From: Macrocybe gigantea
Lineage: Eukaryota > Basidiomycota > Agaricomycetes > Agaricales > Callistosporiaceae
Length of the DNA stretch: 64,000 nt
Direction of reading: 5' to 3'
Assembly: GCA_011319805.1 (NCBI GenBank)
Contig: SJRY01000272.1
Span: 372,001-436,000, forward strand
Notes under the pieces: model-generated
The model's database searches: none
The model's input: only the letters and a program-made list of their open reading frames with translations
What the model was told of the DNA's origin: nothing
Made by a program: the position numbers and the translations under genes
Part shown: piece after piece, positions 47,521 to 58,252 of the stretch
How positions within the stretch are numbered: position 1 is the stretch's first letter
Layout of the letters: each line of letters starts with the position of its first letter

Positions 47521-48682
47521 TTGAATACGGGAGCAGGGTACAACTATGGACCTGGTTTATACCATCACATGTGGCAAGTTTCATTGCTTATCCACCATGC
47601 CACATATACGCCTTCTTTCCTCCGATGCACATCACTTGAATGCATCAATCTGCCATGACAGAGCACGACGGCAATTCACAGAGAAACGGCCCATCTGGCA
47701 ATGTTGCTAGGCTTCTCCAAAGTATGTCAAGGAAATCCCATGTCTACATTTGGGTCGGGTTAAGACTATTCTCTTCCTGCCTACCAAACGTGGGTAATAG
47801 GGCAAAGAAGGGCAAGTGAAGTCAAGAAGCTCGAAGAGGGAGGCGTCTCATGTTTGCTGTGTTTTCTTTCTTCTCCGCTCTGTTATTGCTTTGTTTTATA
47901 CTATCCCCTCTTCTTCGTTTCGTTCTTCGCTTTCTCGTCTTACTGGAGCAAATTTGTATTACAAGTCGTTGAACTAATGCTAGCGTCCCCCCCCTCCCCT
48001 CATCCCCCTTCGTGCATTGCGATGACAGTAATTGATGATGGCCATTGCGTGTACGTCCTTCAGAGCTTGAACTCACTCTGCCATTTCGTTGTGCTGAATG
48101 CTAACTTGGTGCCTCTAGAACCCCAAGAATCGGCCCGAGTGACCGATAGGGTGCCTACGAGGGCGTTGACCTTGGCAGTCGCAAGCGTGGATGCGAAACG
48201 TGATCAGGTCGAATTGCAATTGCGACAGTCCATAGGGAAGGTGTGAGTCCGAGTCGATTGATTGCAGTCGCGCTAGACGCGTTAGATGCATGCGCAATGA
48301 GCGTCGTGCGATTAAGCAACGGAGATTCCAGAGTTATCACCGAGCCTGATCCAGATGAAGGGCGGAATGCCATCAGAGGCATGCAAGGTCCTCGACAATC
48401 GACCCGTGTTTCGAAACTTGCTCCACATTTCTGGCCTCCGCAAGTCCGCGTTCTCGATCAACCCCAAATGCAAAAACTGCTGGAATTCACATCCTGTGAC
48501 CGAGTCTGCGACGTTCGACTTTCCGTATGACCGTTGCGGTACATACTACCTTTTGTTTCATCCTTACTCAGCGTTTCATGAGCACGACACCTCGTGAGGT
48601 ACCGAAATTCCGCACCAGACGCCATTCGTGCCGTCTCCTGCTTCGATTCGCTCGACGTCTATGGTCATGTACAACAACCCGC
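47521..48682 (+). other. Upstream region of SSP-E (partly duplicated)
   Basis: No supported gene. From about 47765 rightward it is the inverted match of the SSP-D upstream region, including a pyrimidine tract near 47860-47960 and a C8 run near 47990. Confidence 0.5.
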
Positions 48683-48689
48683 TATAAAA
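48683..48689 (+). promoter_or_regulatory. TATA box of SSP-E
   Basis: TATAAAA, 81-87 nt before the ATG, in the same place as in SSP-D. Confidence 0.6.
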
Positions 48690-48769
48690 GACGCATCTCT
48701 TGAGCAAAGCCAATTTCTCAAGGCAGGTCCCTCCGAGTCGTCTCCGCTTTCCAGCATTTTTTTTTCTCC

Positions 48770-49521
48770 ATGCGCCTGTTTTACTTTCTAGCGCTCGTCG
48801 CCATCAAAGGCTCTCTATCCGTCGTTCGCGCCTCCCCTCCGCTGTGGCATGCGCAGTCTGACAGCGCGCAACAAGCATTCTCGCTGGAGCAAAGTTCTAC
48901 CAATAGCAACCCGACGCCGCCTCTTGGATGGCAGCCCATCCCAACACGAAACTCGAGAGGGAGAAGCCGAGCTCAGCATCCTCGTCCAGGACCGCCACGT
49001 CCCCGACGTCTGCTTCCACCAGTGAAGGGTGATGATCCGTTCATCGGGCTCCTGACGCCGTTTCCAAATCTCCCTGTGCGGTAAGTCCTTCCTTTCTATT
49101 GTGTTCATTGCATCGTTGAACATGCACGTCTTGTCTGAACTAGATGTCCGCATGACACCATGAAGCAGATGCTGGGGACGTTCACGGCCGAGGAATGCAT
49201 GAATAGACCGACAGACACAGCATGGATGTACGTGAAGCCGGATGGCGGGACGTATTGCATAAGTTACAAGAAGCTGCAGATGCTGTCCCAGTTGGAAACA
49301 CAGAAATTCAATGCCTTTGGGCAAAAGAATCCTTGCTATGAACCGAAGTGGGTATTCCCCTCTTTCCAGCGCAATGTTGTGTCATTGAGACAGTTTCGTC
49401 TAATTCATTGCGCTGCAGAATTGGGACGTTGGAGATGTTGAAGACGAATCAAGGTATCGAGGCTGAGAATCCTGGACCGTACAAGGGAGTATGGCACTAT
49501 GCATACCCTAGGCGATACTAG
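48770..49521 (+). CDS. Small secreted Cys-framed protein, copy E
   Basis: Exons 48770-49080, 49144-49347 and 49419-49521 give 205 aa. It is nearly identical to copy D: signal peptide MRLFYFLALVAIKGSLSVV, Pro/Arg-rich linker, then CPHDTMKQ, ECMNRPTDTAWMY, DGGTYCI and NPCYEPK. The third exon reads IGTLEMLKTNQGIEAENPGP and ends GVWHYAYPRRY; 36 extra bases relative to D bring an earlier stop and a different tail. Intron 2 has donor GTGGGT. Function is unknown; the predicted product is extracellular. HNH-C follows in the same orientation, as HNH-B follows D. Confidence 0.73.
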
Positions 49522-50450
49522 AGCTGCATGTTTATACATATTGAGGTATTTATCGTTGTGGCATCAAAGAAAGGAGAACAGCACGGACAAGAGCTAGCAT
49601 ATCATACATCCCATACCCGCGTCATTTACATTGTCCGGTTGGTTTTATCACCGCTTACTCTCCAGATCTGGATTGTCGTGAGCCGGAAGCGCGGTGGAGG
49701 TCTGATCATGACGCCGTATCTGTGATAGAATACCAACTCAAATACTTCTCCAACTCAGTGGATACACACTCGACCTGGATGCGTCTAACCCTTTATTGTC
49801 CTTCCCAAAAATCATACTTTCCAGGCCAAATCACCCGTTCGAACAGAAAAAGCATTCTGGGGAATACGTGTGTTGACCAGATACTATCTGCGCCACATCA
49901 AACATCACGCTGTTGGTCTCTTTCTCAGGTCTTCTTTTCCACATCGTCCCAAGTACGTCTGCCTCGTTTTCCACATGCATCGTGGCTAATTGTCCACATA
50001 TATTGAGGGAGTCTCGCACTCTCAGGGTCACCGCCGCGTAACTGCATCTGGGCAAAAAGCTGTTTCTTCTCTCACCTTTCAAGCACGAAGTCTCTGCCTC
50101 GTTTTCCATCTTTCCACCGAAGGCGAATCACAACGATTCACAATACCCCAATTCTGACTAAACATCGACTCCTGACAGCCAACAACTGCTTTCTGCGTGC
50201 CATACACATTGATCGGTGGCCTCTCCGGGTTCTGCATCGCGTCCCAGATTCCTCTTCCACATCTCTGTATGTCTGTTCTACATCATGTCCTGCATGCCTC
50301 GCGGCTAATTTGAGCATGTATGTTGAAAAGTTTTGCAGTCCGATACAGCGCTTGGGTGATGCGCCATGGCAAACTCTTGGGAAAATGCAGAGGAGGTCGG
50401 GCTCGCTGGCGACGCTGAGTGCTTTCTGGTGAGTATTTAAGGATCCCATA
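49522..50450 (+). other. Spacer between SSP-E and HNH-C (duplicated)
   Basis: Matches the spacer 10104-11045 in reverse. No supported gene. It should carry the HNH-C promoter. Confidence 0.45.
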
Positions 50451-51962
50451 ATGATGGGGAGAGGGCACTCATCTCGATTCACACAAAATGTCTGGAACAC
50501 CCAGAAGCAATCATCCGCCATTAGCATTGCCACCTACGAGTACGATTCCAAGTTATACAGAGACAGAATGGACCGGTTGATGAGTGGAAACCTCGACGAG
50601 TTGGTTGATACTGCAAATGTCCTCATCGGCAACCTCGCAGCCAATGAAGAATTGGATAGTTTCAAAAAAAGATTGACTGGGGCTGACGAAGATGTCGAGT
50701 TATTGCTCCATAAGATACTTGATGCAATGCTTTATCATGCAGAGGCCTGTGGCGGCGAATCTGCAAAGCGCTACGTGGCCGCTGCAATATGTGCTTGCAT
50801 CATCGAACCAAAGCCCGAGGACAAAGTGGATGACGGATGCAATAGTCCATTGACTTTGTACATGCTCCGTCAATTGAGCACGACTTGGTTCACTCATTTC
50901 CTCTTTCCTTGTAGGCCCATCTATTATAGTTTTCATTCATTTGTGACATAACTCTTCATGATGACAGTCTATTTTTCCTATTCAGCACAACAAAACCAAA
51001 CTCCTTCCCCAATCGCTACGCCTTCTCGCTACGAAATGGCCAGGAAAAGCGGCATGAAATCCAGGAAGTCGACGTTTAGAGAGAATGTGGGTATACCTTG
51101 TGAATCTGCCGCAGCTTAAAGATTGAGCTTCTTGCTTGCTGTAGGTTTTTCTTCGTGACGGTTATCAGTGTATTGCGACGGGGATCATTGATAAAAAGCA
51201 TCCAAAACGTGAAAGTTACGAAGCTGTAAATTTGCGAGCCTGCCATATTCTACGTAGGGCAGTGGTCAATTTTAATGAAAGTCACGATGAAGATGCAGTA
51301 GGTGTCACGAATTCTTTTATGCAGTATGCTTTAACAATCTCTGACAGTACAAATCAGCAATGATGACTTTCGATATTCTTCGCCACTTTGCTGCACTGCC
51401 GGAACCAACGCTTAAGGAACTTAATACGCTGCTTGACGATCCATCCAACAGATTTTTACTTCAGGTGGATGCACTTGACGGATTCGATGAATTTCTCTGG
51501 TGTCTAGAAGAGACCGAGGTGCGCAATGTTAATTTATTGAACAAGTGATACCTTTAACTTGATATCTAGATACCAAATAAATACAAGATCAGAGTTTATG
51601 ATCGTGCGCATGGAATAAGAGGTCTGAAGAGGACAGATACCCCCAAATTTGTGGAATTTGAGGATCACAGTAGCGAATTTTTACTGAACCATGGCGACGA
51701 CGGTCCGAGCACTGGAAAAAAAAGGAAGGGACTAGAGTTCTCAGTCCCTCTTCCCGACCCACGCTGGATCAGGCTCCACGCAGGCATAGCAGGTGTCGTG
51801 AACATGAGTGGGGCCGCCAAGTTCCTAAAACTTTGCAAGGACTATCTTGGCGATGATAAGGCTCGTCCCGTCAGATCCTGGGAAGAATTTGAGCGCTTGG
51901 TTGCTGCTGAGGACTTCGCGAGTGCATTGGAGAGCGCGATGATTGAGGTAACCACTCGTTAA
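50451..51962 (+). CDS. HNH_2-type nuclease-like protein, paralog C (third catalytic residue lost, shifted start)
   Basis: Exons 50451-50910, 50968-51086, 51145-51297, 51348-51518 and 51570-51962 give 431 aa. Close paralog of B: YEYDSKLYRDRMDRLMSG, AKRYVAAAICACI, RDGYQCIATG, RACHILRRAVVNF, DPSNRFLLQVD, ALDGFDEFLWC and the C-terminal VPLPDPRWIRLHAGIAGV. The His of VHDGFDEF is Leu here (codon CAT to CTT), so the nuclease site is incomplete. The ATG that B uses (MSGT) is present at about 50488 but lies out of frame because one base is missing just after it. The annotated start is therefore an in-frame ATG further upstream (50451 or 50454), which would be a new N-terminus if the sequence is correct. 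Confidence 0.78.
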
Positions 51963-52334
51963 TGATCCGTGGCCATGTCATTGCCTCGGCAGGACACACC
52001 AACATCATATAGAAATGTCGTGATTTTACTTGTAATGTGCTACATACTGACGCGGAGCATCTGATGGACGAAACTAGTTGTAATTACATGCTTGTGTGTC
52101 ATTTTCGTACTTCGCGCCTCAAGTTCCCCAAATATATGGAACTTTTGCTCTGCATGTTCATTGATGGAATGACCGCAGAGGTGCTGCTACTCTGTCGGGT
52201 CTTTGCTTCAATACGCGTCAGCGAAGAAAATGATTAACATATCAGATTCCGGCAAAAATACAAGTCTGGTAAACAGATTCACTCGAAATGCGAGCATATG
52301 ATGTATCAAACAGCATTTCCAATCGGACGCTGGC

Positions 52335-52556
52335 TTATCCGTCCCTGGCCCCACATTGGCAGCTATAAGCAATTAGTGAGAGACGAGGTCCTAGCAAAGC
52401 AGAGTTGCTACATACGATCCGCCATGCTGGCATCCGCAGCTGCAATCAGGTCCACAGCCGCCATCTGAATTCGAGTTGTACGAGAACTGCGAATAGAAAA
52501 CCTGGATCAACAGTCAAAAACGTAATGTGAAAGCGTGAACGTGGTTATCGCACCAT
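52335..52556 (-). CDS. Metallothionein-like peptide 2
   Basis: Tiny Cys-rich peptide, probably binding Cu or Zn in the cytosol. Predicted exons: start ATG 52556-52554, then 52501-52416 (or from 52486 using the second acceptor), then 52362-52335, giving 38 or 33 aa. The core is GGCGPDCSCGC then CQCG: six Cys in the pattern C-x3-C-x-C-x-C-x5-C-x-C. Intron 2 has donor GTATGT, a CTAAT branch point and acceptor TTATAG, and splits a Ser codon just before a C-x-C pair, as in metallothionein 1 at 58.3 kb. The first intron (donor GTGCGA) and the 3-nt coding part of exon 1 are the weakest part of the model. A competing frame starting MAAVDL ends after 18 codons and is not Cys-rich. Confidence 0.6.
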
Positions 52557-53355
52557 CGTTGAGCGCACAGAGCTTCGTCAGACAAAAGGTTGTTTAAGTG
52601 GGAGTCGGAATTGGTTCAACTGGGGAGCATGTAGAGCAATGCCATGCCCTACTTAACCCTTTCGTTGCAGTCCTATTCGGTCCCAAGTCGTGACAGGGAG
52701 TTCGCTCCTCAACCATATGACTATCTCATCGAACCGCATTAGAGGATTCTTCATTAAAGATATCAAGGACGAAGGGGCAGTGGAAGACGTTACTGGGAAC
52801 CCACGGTCATAAAGAACTCCACAGATCAAAATTAAATATCGAAGGGGGAAAAGTGAGTTTGACACGCCGCTGTGCGTGGGGCTTTGAGTTCTACAAAAGG
52901 TGCGAACCAATGCAGCGAAAAGGCCTCAATTCAGTGAAATCCTGGGTTCTCGATAACGAACGTGAGATGAAAGGAAGACAAAAGTCTAGGTCTGATTGAA
53001 CTCGGTGATGATGATAAGCAGATCCGCAAGCGCCTCAGAGGTCAAATGGGTACCATTAATGAAAATGAGTTCGACATTCATCGGTCGATGAGCATTTCGC
53101 AATGTAAAGTGTATGGACGTCGTTGCATACGTTGGACAGGTTCGTTGACGCTCAGCGTCCTGCTGACTAAGCTGAACCGGGTTGTGCAGACCCGCTGACT
53201 ATCACCTGCATAGGAGGTACCAGGTGAGTTCACATGTCCTTACAGCTCAAGCGAAAAATTTCAACCAACAATCAGTCCAAGCATTCAGGAATCTAGGGCC
53301 TCTGTTTCGAGGTAGCTTTCACCTTCTTTATCCTCAAAAACTAGCCAGAAGCACA
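52557..53355. other. Intergenic
   Basis: Divergent promoter region between metallothionein 2 (-) and the hypothetical gene at 53.4 kb (+). The frame of the latter stays open back to 53182. Nothing else is recognised. Confidence 0.4.
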
Positions 53356-54699
53356 ATGGCTGCGTCATTCTCTTGGTCGGACACGTTTCACATCGCTTTT
53401 ACTTCGTGTCTTCCTTGTTTCTCGTCGTCCAAGGCCGGTTTGGCTTCCAACTCGGAAGAGTCCATCAACAACCATTTGAATGACCCTACATTCAATAGAG
53501 TTCGTCGAGCACGGCCAGACGAGCTCCAGGGTCTCCTAGCAGATGCTATTGAAAGCACAGACACCGAGGCAGAGCGCATGTCGCTGCACTCCAACCCCAA
53601 CGGACGCAGGCACAGACGCCGACGAACGAAGAAGAAGCCAAAAAAGAGCATCACATTGTTCGGCTTCGACCTCTTTGGTAAACCACGCCCGCCGCCGATC
53701 CACCTCCCCGAATCCGACGATGAGGGCCCCGCAGGCTCCAGCTCGCCTTCTCCAGGTCCGCTTACGCGGTCCTCGTCGGGCTCGCTAACGTTCGACGCGG
53801 ATGTGGACGCGGCGCCCCTCGATCCGGAAACCATCGCCGACATCTCGGGCTCCTCCGCACAGCTCACGCAGCGGGCGCTGGAGATCCAGGCTGAAGCCGA
53901 AGCTAGAAGGCTCAAGGAGGAACGCAGAGCGAAACGCAGGGAGCGCAGGGAACTCAGGCGAGTGGCGCGGCTTATGGCGGCCGAGGGCGGGGACGAGTTT
54001 GAAGGCTTTCAGGGATCCGGCGAGTCGTCGTACCCGCGCATTCCCTCTCCCATGTATCGGCAACGCGGCGACACGGCGGAGGGATACGGCCCATTCGTGC
54101 CTGCCCCTCGGGATGCCGCGCAGGATGAAGAAAGCGGCGAGCCTGCGGACCTCGACGGCAGCTTCTACGCACGTAGTGCGCGCCCCGACGAGAACGGTTC
54201 AAGATCGGGCTCGGACTCTAGGAGCCGCACGTCTGGATCGCGCTCCAGCTATACTCATCACTCTGCGTACGCAGCGCAGCCCGGTGCCCGCATTCTAAAT
54301 CCCGGTATTCCAGTCGGCGACTCTAAAGATAAAGTCCAGAATCATTCAACCACGAAACCTAAATCAAAGTCTTCCAAAACTTCTAGGTCCTCCGCCTCGG
54401 CCTCCTCCAAGCAACCCCGCTCGACGGGCAGCTCCGCGACGACGACTTCCCAGTCCACCTCGCTGGCGTCTCCCGCAACCCCTTCCTTCCCCTCTCCTAT
54501 CACGTCTGACATACCTAGTTCTCCCACGCCTTCTCGAGACGGTTTCCCGAGCGTAGGGCTCGGCGTAGAGAGCAAATTCCCCAGTCAGGGTTTCGGCAGA
54601 AGGGGAAACATGAATGCTCACGCATTGGGCGGCGCGTTCTTGGCCACGCGCGGCGGACCCGACGACGACGCGCAGGCGAATGCGGCCAGCGGCTTCTGA
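53356..54699 (+). CDS. Fungal-specific hypothetical protein, low-complexity
   Basis: 447 aa if started at MAASFSWSDTFHIAFTSCLP; the frame remains open upstream to 53182, but the conserved-looking N-terminus begins here. The N-terminus has SWSDTFHIAFTSCLPCFSSS, with Cys residues that could be lipidated. Then DPTFNRVRRARPDELQGLLA, a basic RRHRRRRTKKKPKK, and SITLFGFDLFGKPRPPP. A highly charged helix (RRLKEERRAKRRERRELRR) could be a coiled coil. The C-terminal half is Ser/Thr/Pro-rich and probably disordered, ending AALGG-like repeats and ANAASGF. I know similar unnamed proteins in mushrooms but no function. It is a single exon with even codon use and no frame slip. Confidence 0.7.
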   Translation: MAASFSWSDTFHIAFTSCLPCFSSSKAGLASNSEESINNHLNDPTFNRVRRARPDELQGLLADAIESTDTEAERMSLHSNPNGRRHRRRRTKKKPKKSITLFGFDLFGKPRPPPIHLPESDDEGPAGSSSPSPGPLTRSSSGSLTFDADVDAAPLDPETIADISGSSAQLTQRALEIQAEAEARRLKEERRAKRRERRELRRVARLMAAEGGDEFEGFQGSGESSYPRIPSPMYRQRGDTAEGYGPFVPAPRDAAQDEESGEPADLDGSFYARSARPDENGSRSGSDSRSRTSGSRSSYTHHSAYAAQPGARILNPGIPVGDSKDKVQNHSTTKPKSKSSKTSRSSASASSKQPRSTGSSATTTSQSTSLASPATPSFPSPITSDIPSSPTPSRDGFPSVGLGVESKFPSQGFGRRGNMNAHALGGAFLATRGGPDDDAQANAASGF

Positions 54700-55304
54700 T
54701 AACCGGAACTATCCCTTTCTTTTCATCACGTCTCCATTCATTTATCATCCTATCTTCTATACCCAGTATCACTCTTGTCACACAAGGATCTTTTGTCACA
54801 TTTACGTGTACCCTCTACTGACTTACTGCTTGTATTGCGTAGGAAACTGGATCAGGACATGTAGGGATGACTTTCATCCATTCATCTTTCGCTGTGAGCT
54901 ACTGAGAGGCTTGTTGATCAATAATATCCTGATATGTATGCAACTATCGTTCATGACCTCTACGTGACAATCACGCCAAAACCTACTCTCTCTCTTGACA
55001 CCCACAGGCCGGCCTCAGAGCTAACTACAACGACGATGCTCCCAATGCTGTCGTGATAAAACAGCCCGTTTCAGGAAGCATGTCCTAATAATCCGATAAC
55101 TCCTTATACATGAAACAAATTAGTGCCAACACCCAGCCTATCGTCGCCCTCATCGAACATGCAGATCAGGAAGATTTTGCCCAACATTCAGCGAGCTATT
55201 TGACCAGGCTTGAATCCTACAACTGTCTTGGTCTTGCCCGGTTTTTGCCTCAGATCGCGGGTCCTAGAGAAAAAAAAACAGAAATGAAGATATGAGATGT
55301 CGGA
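54700..55304. other. Intergenic
   Basis: 3' flanks of two convergent genes. Pyrimidine-rich after 54710. No supported gene; the 54614-54967 frame is a shadow of the upstream gene's end. Confidence 0.4.
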
Positions 55305-56332
55305 TCACAGCTGAATGTTGAACAGCCACGCACTCGACAAAGCATTCATCGGCCTGTTCAACGTCGCCAAAATGGCCTGCTTTGATTTGCTTGCCGGTTC
55401 ATTTTTCACGGTGGTTAGGATCGAGCCCATTATACCCCTGAGCACGCAGAATGTCTTCCCCCCATCAGAAAACTCCCATGCCACTGGCGCAGGATTCCTA
55501 TTCATGCACGCGTACGCATCGAGCTTACGCTCCAACGCGGCCATGTGTTGGAATGTACCAGAGGCGCGACAACTGCAGCAAAAAAAAAATTAACAATTAA
55601 GAACGCGTTCTTGACGCGACGTGCGGGAACGGACCTTTTTTGCTTGATGACCTTGTTAGTCGCCAGGATATCCAGCGCGCCAAATCTGCAGCACAAGGAC
55701 GTTAGACCAACTCGCCAAACACGCAAGGATCAAACCAACTTTGCTTCATAGCAATAACTCTCTTGCTTAAGGCGCTGAATTCTTCGGCCTTGGTATACGA
55801 CAGTGAATCGAGCAACTCAAATGGTATGCAAAGCGTCCCGCCTCGAGGCCTTGTGTACAGCCATGCCGAGCCAGTCGAAGTAGCAAAACAGCGGTTCGGA
55901 GTATACTTTCCTGGCTTCCGTTTCATAATCTGCTCGGGGCATCTTGGTGCCGACGAACACAAATAGGACGCACAAAAATGAGCAAGCAGTACGCCACGAA
56001 GTCAAGGAGGGATTGGGACGGGCTCACTGTGTCTTTATGTTCGGATGTTGCTGCAAAAGGCTCTCGAACAGATCTGCACCTTGCGCTGGGGCCGGCGTCG
56101 CAGGTAGGGCCTTTTTGGGCGGCTGGGATATGGCCCCCAATTGGGAATAACGCATCGGGACGGCCGGTGGGCGAGAAGGCGGGGCCGGATTCTGGTGTGG
56201 AGAGCCTTGCTCAGGCGGGGTCTGAGCTTTCTGCATCTTACCAGACAGTATGCCGCCGGGCGTCGGAATGGCATGAACGATTGATAAGGAACCATCTATG
56301 GCTACAACTGCCAAGAGATAAAGGAGGCGCAT
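55305..56332 (-). CDS. Secreted protein with two SSP-type Cys modules
   Basis: Distant relative of SSP-D/E. Exon 1 (56332 to about 56031) has signal peptide MRLLYLLAVVAIDGSLSIVH and a Pro-rich linker; its donor is GTGAGC. Exon 2 has the module CPEQIMKRKPG, RCFATSTGSAWLY, RGGTLCI with the same spacing as the SSPs (C-x16-C-x7-AW-x6-GG-x2-C), followed by WFDPC. Next, FGALDILATNKVIKQKR parallels IGTLEMLKTNQ of SSP-E. A further exon gives a second, looser module: CRASGTFQHM, ACMNRNPAPVAWEF, DGGKTFCV, ending about 55305. The intron after exon 2 cannot be fixed: the best frame needs an intron of only 35 nt. It could also be two genes, or partly decayed. Confidence 0.5.
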
Positions 56333-58252
56333 TAGAATGCGATGAAGGATCGTCCGTCAATTGGCGTAGAGCACGAGATGAGGGAAGGGCCTGCCTTGGG
56401 AGGCAAGAATCTTCTGGCGACCCCTTTTTATCGCAGTCCTTAAGCGAATTGGAAAAGAAAGGAAACAAGCATATGATGATCATGGACCGCTGATATGATG
56501 CATGAGCGACAATGAAGACTCACAAGCAATTTACAAGAAGGGATGAAACAAATTTGATAATCAAGGCCGAGGAATGTCATAAATGCATGCCGATAGCTTG
56601 CTGGCCGTAAATGTCTCCCAGACAGCCAGCAGACGCATACTATACATGGCTCTGGAGTATGATGATCAGCATTTGCGACCATAGACGTGCAGAATCTGAT
56701 TCAGGATGTTCAGTCAGTGTTCGCCATGAAATGTATGCCTAATTGCCGAGAACCCCACTGGCCGGCGACCTTGAGAGCCACCGATGTGCGAGCCTGAACG
56801 TACTGTACACTCTCGAATCGACGACGATCATCCATCCTGCGTCGGATCAACTTGTTACGATGATTAGGATGAATCTGCGTTGCCTTGGTGTATGATATGA
56901 TGCTATACTAGCAAGGCGATTGGCTGTTTTCCCTGGAGCACCTCAGGTGCGGTCGGATTGCGATTCGACGCCATCCGATAGTTTCTCTTGCGTTCTGCAA
57001 ACCTCCTCGTGTACAGCACAGCCATGCTATGAGCGGCACATCACTCGCGGTGCGTTCAGTTGGACCACAGAACAGAGAAAACGCGGGGCGGACATTCCGA
57101 GTTTTGCTTTCACGGGGTTCTGTATTGGCAGATAAAACATCGCGCACCTGACCTCCTACGAATGAGTCGAGCAGCCTTATCTGCACCTTTCTCAAGCTCA
57201 GTCGCCGCTCAGGCGCTCAACGTTCAGCCTTTATGATCGTGGGTGAACCTATTTGGACAGATCACCACAAGGAAGGGCGACAAAGAAAAGAGGTTATATG
57301 ACAGGTGCTAAGACAAAAACGCGCAAATCTAGACATGTGGGCTTCTGTGGGTGGAAGAAACCGGCGTCGACGTTCTTCGATACGTCTCGGAGGCGAGGCC
57401 TCTTTCGCCTAGGAGGCCAAGGGAAGTTAGGAACGATCCACAGCGTTGAAAGTCCGCGAACAGTATAGGTGGTCGCGTGTTTTCCGAATATCAAAATGAA
57501 AGACAATCCTCCCCATGCCTGCGAGACCGCGAAGCAATTATATCCGTATTGGAACTCTCAGCGAACCATGCCGTTACGGGGACCTGCTGCCAAAAGTCCG
57601 TACCTGTCACCAGACCAGACGCCTGATGCTGTGGACGTTTCACCACGCTCGAAGCAGATAGAAGCGAGCTAAATGCCCTGATTCCATTATTGGTTCGCTC
57701 TTGCAAAGTGAAGGAAGCCATGTCACCAACGTTCCCGCTACCAGGTACGTCTTGTCAGAAAACTTGATAGGAACAAGCTCCACAAGAAGCCCCCACGTTC
57801 ATGATATGGAAAGTTTCTGGACCTCCTGAGCGTCATGAACTCAATTGCGTCCAGGTTTTCCAAGTCAGCGGACGAATGAGCGAAGAGAGCATGTGAATGC
57901 ATAGCCTTCAAATGGCAGTCTCCATATGCTTCCTCTTTATCGAAAATACCCGGAATTCCCTGGAAAAAGCTAGGCATAGCGTCCAGTGCTCCCTGGATCC
58001 CCAAGAAGTAGTGTAACCGATCATAGCCGTTACGTGGTGTGGCTGCCGCACTGCTACAATGCAGTGGACGTCATGGTCATGTGCCACACAGCTGCTTAGT
58101 CATTCGCATGGTCAGCAAGCAAATATACCCAAACAACAGAGATATAAGATATCTGGCGTTATTTCGGAAGCCCTTCAGACGCGAATTTCGCACTTTGAAA
58201 CAAACTCCTCGCTTGAACCAACTCCTTGCTTCCTACAAACTCGACAAATATC
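56333..58252. other. 1.9-kb intergenic region
   Basis: Contains the promoter of the two-module secreted protein and, at the right end, that of metallothionein 1 (atataagatatc near 58141 could be its TATA box). Minus-strand frames at 57491-57721 and 57738-58004 look mildly coding but I recognise no family and no splice connection. Confidence 0.35.

Larger units (their letters stand above)
47765..51962 (+). repeat. SSP-HNH block, copy 2 of an inverted segmental duplication
   Basis: Plus-strand counterpart of 8615-12770: same gene order (upstream region, SSP, spacer, HNH) and high similarity in coding and non-coding parts. The copies point toward each other's complement about 35 kb apart, edge to edge. 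No flanking terminal repeats were found. Confidence 0.85.

Noticed and set aside
8615..51962. Transposon or viral origin of the inverted SSP-HNH block
   Set aside because: No transposase, integrase, terminal repeats or target duplication seen; it fits a plain segmental duplication.
52396..52455. Alternative frame beginning MAAVDL over metallothionein 2
   Set aside because: Ends after 18 codons and lacks any family likeness, while the overlapping frame gives a Cys-dense peptide with good splice signals.
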